Shown: positions 12,701 to 20,800 of the stretch, in pieces
How positions within the stretch are numbered: position 1 is the first letter of the stretch
Layout: each line of letters starts with the position of its first letter
Source of the DNA: Acanthosoma haemorrhoidale
Lineage: Eukaryota; Arthropoda; Insecta; Hemiptera; Acanthosomatidae
Reading direction: 5' to 3'
Assembly (NCBI GenBank): GCA_930367205.1
Contig: OV884011.1
Coordinates: 125,259,910 to 125,323,909, forward strand
Length of the DNA: 64,000 nucleotides
Translations under genes and position numbers: made by a program
The notes under the pieces: generated by a model
What the model saw: the letters and a program-made list of their open reading frames with translations, nothing else
Database searches by the model: none
Told to the model about the DNA's origin: nothing

Positions 12701-15700
12701 TTGTAATTTTAGCACAATAAAGGATTATATATATACTTTATCAGAACAATTCCAGCTGTTATTTTTCTTGAAATTTTCTTTTAGAAATTACATTCTGTCA
12801 TTTAAGGGCATAAAAATGTTTACAAAGCCAGAACAAGATGCAAGAAAAACGTTAACATAAGACCTCATTCCTGGAAAAACAAAATGGTCAACCTATCCAT
12901 ATTATTCAACTACAAAAACTAAATTGCATTTGTTTGTAGGTAACACCCATGTAGTCCACTTTATACCAGGTTATCATCCTTTTAAATGCATGATGATAAA
13001 AAAAAAATACAGTAGAAAGTCGCTAATCTGACTTCCACAAATCTGAGTCTCTGGGTAGTCCATCGATCTTGTGGCCTCCCCTGTGTACTTTATGTTCTCC
13101 AAACCCAGAGCAACTAAACCAGCAACTTCACGGTAAGAATTTTCCGAAAAATGTTAATTCAATTAAAACCCTGAAGATAATCGCATAAGAAATAGGATAC
13201 GGAATGACTACAATTAAGGACTGGTGACATAAAAGGAAGGAATTGTAATAATTTTTAATGACTGTCAATGATGATCAATTACGACAAAAGGCATTGAAAA
13301 AATAAAAACTGGATTTATTAGATGACACAATATGAATTTGGTTTAACCAAGAACAGAAAAAAGGGATTCCATTATCAGGGCTGATAATTCAGGAGAAAGC
13401 AATCACCAAAGAAGTTCTGCAGAAAATAACTTTCAATTAATCTGAAATTTTAACAGTTCAGACCTACCCCCTGGTCCCTTTGAGGTCGGATTAGTGAGGT
13501 TCTGTAATGGTTGGTGTTTTTGTAATCACTACTATAAGTTTTTTAACTAGTTCTCTACTTGGTTACTTACTTGCTGAGATATAGTTTAAAATTTAATAAC
13601 AGTGACTAAAAAAAGTAAACACATTTGAAAAACAGTGGATATAGAATTCATCAACAATGGTAATTTAATTGCCATCTATAATATATAACTATAGCTCTTG
13701 TTAGAATTAATTTTAGTTGGCAGAAAAACTTTGTATTTTCTGTTAGAGAAAGGTATGTTTTTATTTTCCTATTGTTTCATTGAACAAACAGAGTGAAGTC
13801 AAACAAGAATAACAACAATTTAAATAAGCTCTCTGTGAGCTAAGCCCCTTCCTTTGAAGCCCCCGGGGGTTGGCATCAACCTAGTAAAAAAAAAAATGTA
13901 TTTCTTAAGAATGGGCTTGCTCTAAACAATAGTATAGTAGGTGTTATTTTAAGTCTTTTAAAAAATGTATGCTGTGAAATTATACTGTTTTTTCTTTTTA
14001 TTATTTATATTTTTGTTTATTTATTTTATTTTGTTAGTACAAACCATAACCATTTGAGACCAGGAGGCACCCCAGTCACATATATAAGGCAGTGGCAAAC
14101 AAAATAGCTATATAAAGTGGTGGTTACCTATAGGTGTTGCCGTTTGGGACACGGTCTCCCTCACATCAAATGCAGTAAATTTGATCTTTGTTTCGCTATT
14201 AAGTCCATCACTATTTCTGAATGTGATAGTACTAAGAAAACTTGGGTTACTGCTCCTCTAAAAAAAGGGAAAAACAAAAATTATGAGGCCTCTTTCCTTT
14301 AAATAGGTCTCCTTACTAGGTATTTAAATGAAGAAATTATAAATTTATAATTTAATATTTTTTTCAATACCTGAATAATTTCAGTATTAGCATATTTGAG
14401 CCACAAAGCAGCCTGTGGGATGAAAACATGCACAGCAAGCCCAGGGTTTGGTGGACGCCCATGGCCATCGCAAAGTAAGTTATCGCAAGACAATGAGATT
14501 TCACAAATCGGTAACTCACTTGGATCTGAAATGTTATCAAATAAAGGAAAAGTTAGTAATAGATAACAACAAAACTTAATCGTTCATTTAAATATAATGA
14601 CGTACATAATTATTTTTCCATATGTTGTATTCAGCGCACAAAATGTCTGAAGATAAATCAAATTCAATACAAAATGCATATTTTTAGTCAGGAGAAATAT
14701 TAAATAATGCTTTGATGTTCTTTATATTATTTAAAGAGGATTATTAAATGTATGGAGTATGACATCCACAGTAGTTGGTCCCTAAATTGTTTACAGCATT
14801 CAGGAACATCACTGAATTAAATTCAAATGCTTGTAGTATATAAGGTATTGAGTATCAAACAAGGTCAGCCTTTCACTTTGTTTCAAAACCCAAAACATCC
14901 TTAATAGATATCTGTAAATGTAATAAGAAGCCATGGAATGGCAGAGTACACAATATATTGATGGTGAGATAGGTAAGTACTCATTCTGGCAGAAAAGGTT
15001 TGAGTCTTGCCATAGGAAAAGACTTAAAGATTACATACTATTGGCAAATTACAGAGAAGCAACCTGTAGAAAGTTCTTCCTAATGTACACATCAAAATAA
15101 AAATGGACCTTATCACCATGTAGCTTGAAAAGCCTACATGAAAAAAAGATAATAAAGGTTGTGAAAAATAAAAATAAGTAATAAGCATTTTTTAATTATA
15201 TTTATTTTCTAGAGTTGCTTATTAAGCCAGTCCACACCGGAACATTTCTGGGGATCGGGCTGCTCCAATTCAATATCCCCTGTCTGTTCATGGACAGCCC
15301 TGCAACAATTAAGTCTTGGTCCATACTACAAGAGGAATTTCTGCTTGAAATGTCTCAGGGGTTAGCCCACCCAGGTCTCTCTGGTTTTCTTTTAATTCTA
15401 ATTAAAAATCGAAATAAACAAAAATGTAATGTGTAACATTTTATTTTATTTCTATTAAGGAGTATTAACAAAGTTTAAAATTATGGTGGTACTATACTAA
15501 TTTTTATACACAATCAACCTGAAATTAGGGTGAAATGAAAGATATTTTAGAAAATTCAGCTACTCAAAAACCATAAGAAACAATTAGAATGGTATAAATA
15601 ATTGTTCATTAAGCATTTTTATAAAATTTTAGAATTCAAGTTTGATATTTTCTAAATTAATATGCATTTCACAAAGTTAGTAAAATATTGCTTTCAGTAC

Positions 15701-17828
15701 TGCATATAATGAAATTAAAAAACAAAATTATGAATTACCAACAGTGTTTCCTCTCCGTAACCGCCACATATGAACATCAAGATCAGGGTCATGGCCCCTT
15801 TTGGTTTCTAACCTTTCCTGGAGCTCTTGCATCTTTGCTCGCATCTTATTGTAACTGACTAGCTGGATACTGTCGAGCCATGAGTCTCGCTCTGTTTCTG
15901 TGTTGGCTGCTAGATGCTGATCAAACCCACCATCATACACTGAACCAACAACATGGAGATACCTTACCAAGAAACTGCTGTTTGCATTTACATTACTATT
16001 AATTATTACTTTCTAGATAAGATAAGAGATTTAATTTATAAGACAAATAATTAAAAAGACAGTTCAAATCTCAAAATCTTGTTCAAAAAACAAATGTTAA
16101 AATGAAGATAGTAATATTAAAATTGTTGTTTAATTAAATAGGTATTTGATCAAAATAAAAAGGCTTGAAAACTGACATATTTTTGAAATGCACAAAGAAT
16201 TTCCAGTTTTAGTTGCTATTCATCACAGTAATTATAAAATAGAATTATAGCAGAACTACATGCATGCTGACTATATTTATCCTTTTGAAGAAGACAACAG
16301 ATTTTTCATATTCATAAATATTACAATACAGTAGATTCTCCAATAACCGGAATCTCTTTTAAGCCTCATTTTCATGATGAAAACCCTTATCATCTTTCAT
16401 TTTTCCAGCCATCAATTTTTTAATTTGTAATTTGTTTTATAACCAGTGGCATTTTTATGATCTTGAGGAAAAAAATGTGAGAGGTTATGACAATAAAAAC
16501 CCATCCAGTGAGTTGAAAAATATGAAGTTACAAAATATTGCACAGATTATTTGAGTAAGTGACTGAATAAAAAGTAAAAAAATGATCCCGGGTCTGATTC
16601 ATGTGATTTAACGAGTATTGACTGAAAGTTATTAACAAGTGAATGAGTCATTCACATATTATTCATAGCAAATGAGCTTTTTTTTATTTGATTTATTAAA
16701 CAGAGGGAAAAGGGCATCCCAATTCCTGGTATATTCATAAAAGAAAATGTATTATATTACATTATTAAAGGCATTATCTGTCATCAAACACATTGTTGTT
16801 TTAAATAAATACACATTTTATTACTATTATTAAAAGGAAAGGCTACTAGCTTAGGCATGATTTCTAGAAGTTTTCAGATAGTTAAGGTTGGCTAAACCAA
16901 AACCATGGAAAAATAAATATGAAATTAGTCATTCGCGGGGGGGGGGGGGGGGGGGAATTATCCAGATATTCCACTGCTACTTTATAATATGCAGACAATA
17001 TTAGTGAAAAATTGAGAATTATACGAGGGCTCCCCCTCAGGAAAAATTTACAAAAAAATCAAAACTTCACTATTATTTCAATGCAAAGCCATAATCATAA
17101 TGTTTTTTTAAATAAATTTCCCATAACCAAAATTTTGCCAACTTACACCAGTTTGAATTTGAGAAAAGGCCTAAGTAATTTATATAGTGTTGGTTTAGCT
17201 TTGAACAAAGAAAGGAAAATAAATATCATGCTCCATTGATAAAAATTAAATTTCAAATATTTTTATTCAAACTTTAACAAAAAAAAATGTTGATGTCACA
17301 ATTTAGAAAACAAACTATTCATAATTAAGACCTAGTGTTTTCTTATATGAAAAAAATACGAAAAGAAAACAGTTAATGAACAGAAATTTTAAGAAAAGTC
17401 AAGGAACCAACAACAATTGAGAAAAATCCATATATAAGTGAATTATTGTGTTACATGGAAACAAAAAAAAAAAAAGATGTGGACTTTTAAGGCTGTATTA
17501 TGAGACAGTAGGTGCAAATTGGTCCATAAAAACCGTCCTGTTAGGACCCTTAGCTGTGCTTTTGAACACAAATTAGTTGACATTTTAACTGATACTGCAA
17601 TTAAATGAATACTGTAGTGATCCAGGTAAAGAGAAAAATATAAAAATAAATACAGACTATTACATAACCCCCATATCCTGTCATCAGCCCAATCTTTCAC
17701 TATCTCAAAGAAATAAGACCAGCCTAACATGATGTAACTATTAATTAACCCACTCTTCTCTGACTTTTAAGCTCATAAATGAGTATTTAAGAAACTCACA
17801 CAGCCCACCACACCTAGACATATATATA

Positions 17829-17896
<68 letters not shown>

Positions 17897-20800
17897 CTCC
17901 TAAAACATAAGGAGGATATAAAGGATAATAGATCAATTTTGTGATTGTTTTTTAATAGACGGATGAATTAAATTATTCAATAAACTCGATTTTATAAAAA
18001 AAAAAATAATGATTAACTTTACATAAAACTAAATGAGAACAAGAAAAAGTAAAAAAAAAACAACAGAAAATCAATATTTAGAAAAAATTCAAATTCCTTC
18101 CTTTCATTTCTGTTTAATTTCTGAAAAATCATTATCATTATCTAGTACTGCCTGCGTTTACCTATAGTATAGCCTCACAATTATGAGCCATGCTCTGCAT
18201 TCTCACTTGAATTTATCTACCCGTTAAAAAGTAATCAAACAATTATTAGATAATTTTCAGATAAATAATTCTTAGTATTGGGACTCAAACCCAGGACATC
18301 TCCAATATCCAGTAGAGAGGCTCTACCAACTGAACTACCATGCCTAGTCAACGACCTTCCCAATGTTAAATCTCTTAGGTGAAACTCCCCCAAAACAGTA
18401 AGCAATGCACCTGTTGGGAGCTGACAGCTGGAAATACATGACCACTAATTTTACTTACCGAGAGCTAGCTAAAATATAAGATATTTTAATTTGTATAATA
18501 ATTAAACATAACTCTGGGACCCATATCAATGCGAAATTTGACTATAAACTGTAAAGGATGTAGTGGGAAGTTCTTCTACTGGTGTAGAGTAGCTCAGTTG
18601 GTAAAGGATATTGGGGAGGTCCTAAATTCAAGTCCTCACCTTGCCAGTGATCTTTTCTTCGGCTGATAATTATCAATAGTAGTGGGATCCATACCACAAC
18701 AAAATTTGAACATAATCACAAGATGAATTTCTGATCCTTAAGTTTCTTTATGGAGTGGACATAGAATATATTTCATTTGCATTTATATATCCAATATATT
18801 TTATGAAACATCAATATAATTATTTAGTTGATACAAAAATGAACAAATTGAGTGAGTTGAATTGTGTATAAGGTATGAAGAATGAGCTCTTAAATCACAA
18901 TTATTAACGTTGGAGAAGTAAATTGTAATTTTACAAATAAAGAACGTTCTAGAAACACAAATTGACTGACATTCTATAATTGATGAAAACAAAAATACCT
19001 AGGCAACTACTGCTCCTTAGATTAAGTAAGTAAGTATTTCTTTAACATTGGAGCTCTATAAGCCACCATCAATTATGGTCGATGGATATTTTAAAGACCT
19101 TTCAATCAGTGAGTATACAGATCAGTGACATAACAGTATGAATTACATGAAATGAATGATTGAGTTACATACCAAGGGTAAAGCCATAGGGGCCTTCCTG
19201 AGCAGGGGGGTCTAATTTTATGGTACATTGTTCGAGAACAACCACTCCTATAGGTTCCGACCATTGGTCCTTTGATTTAAAGTAGAAGAGAAGGTTCCCT
19301 CTTAGGCGGCACCATCTTTCTAAGCTGACTGGACACATCCATAAAATATTATTATAAATATTTATATGTTCATCATTTAAAAAAAAGTATAAGCAGTATG
19401 CATGCTAACACAAACTCATCATCACAACTCTACTAAGCAAGCAACAAAATGAACTATTTTTTTCTTTTTTTAAGCACAGAAAAAAAAATGTTTAAAAACA
19501 GCTAACAGAAATGTTCATTATTTAACAACACAATGCCAAAATTTATAAAAAGCTTGTACATTATTAAGAAATATACTTAACGAATAATACTTACACTGAG
19601 GCACGGAATGATAACAAAATTAAGCCTATAGTGCATATTTGGTTAGTATGAGCAAAATTAGTGATTTGTTAGAATGCTGTCAGTTAATGGCGTGAATTCT
19701 AAAACTCGGTTAGTAGCTTGATATTGATCTGAATAACTCACTCAAATAAATAACTTTCAAAAGACAAAACATTTCCTGAATATGATGCAGAATAATAGTA
19801 TTAACAATAGATAACGCAGAAATTTCTACACTTTCTAGATTTAATCAACAACACAAAGGTGTGAATTTTATGTTCAATGACCAAGCAAATAAAAAACAGT
19901 ACTGTGATATATTTATTCTGATATTTTTTTTTTTACTGTTTTGGAGTTAAGGTTTACGAAACATAGAAGTGAACTATTTGAAATGGAAAAAATGTGAGAC
20001 ATGACTTGAAACGCTTTAGAAACTGTCTATACAAGAAAAACAATATTTCTTCACAAAAAGTGAAAAAAACCTGGAATGTTTTGGTGTAGAGGGCTGTCAG
20101 CCTAGCATGGTCTTAACATTCATTTAAACCTTTAATCTTCTTTCCATTAAGTGTGAATTTGTAGCTTATCCAAATTGTTATTAAAGATAGTTTTTAAAAA
20201 CAAATTTTTCTGAATAAGTTTGTAAATAAATCCAAAACTGGTGAAAAAAAAACCGGGAATTTATATGAAAATACAATTAATTGATAAGCTTAACATCTTA
20301 GACCAGCCTAGATAAACAAAAGTTGTGAGAAAGCAGCCTAGCATTGAAAGCACTAGTTCCTCAGAGCCAACTATCAACTTTTTTTACCCTGAACCAATCT
20401 CTTCAGTGATGTGTTTGAATAAAACATCTGGGTCACTTTTTTATAAGGTAATGTAACAAAATAAAGGATAAACAAACAGAAACTTCTGCAAATCTATGAA
20501 TCCATGGAAAATTAACAAAAAAACTTAATGAGCAGTTATTAAGATCATAAGCTGTTAATAATATGAAGTGTTTAAAACACTCAATATACCTTTGCTGGTT
20601 CCGCTATAGCAGCTCAGTTCTCGGAGGCTCTTAGACTTTTTCCCTCTTTTGCTGTCTCTTCCTGTAATTGTGATAACATGACAACCAACAGATCACCATA
20701 CACCAAATCTTCTCACGAAATAACTAAAATCTCCATAGCATTTGTTAACCTCACCAAAGCCTTTATCCCATAACCTTTATATAGAGATATATATTTTTGA

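Larger units (their letters stand above)
8901..12733 (+). mobile_element. Jockey-clade LINE, 5'-truncated, with 12-bp target duplication
   Basis: TACTTTATCAGA occurs exactly at 8889-8900 and 12734-12745, flanking the element. It contains the 3' part of ORF1, a complete ORF2, a GC-rich 3' UTR, a polyadenylation-like AATAAAGG and a short AT tail. The left end begins inside ORF1, as expected from incomplete target-primed reverse transcription. It is inserted in the INPP4 intron between exons 6 and 7, opposite in orientation to the gene. Short 3' relatives occur at 28.4 kb and 33.8 kb. Confidence 0.93.

Noticed and set aside
15215..15436. Extra INPP4 exon
   Set aside because: Exons 4 and 5 already join in phase with matching protein sequence, and no frame here fits both neighbours.
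16937..16955. G-quadruplex regulatory element
   Set aside because: A single homopolymer run in a MITE-like context; no conserved G4 layout and possible sequencing artefact.
18268..18640. Functional tRNA genes
   Set aside because: Only A- and B-box-like stretches are present; no acceptor stem or cloverleaf could be formed by eye.
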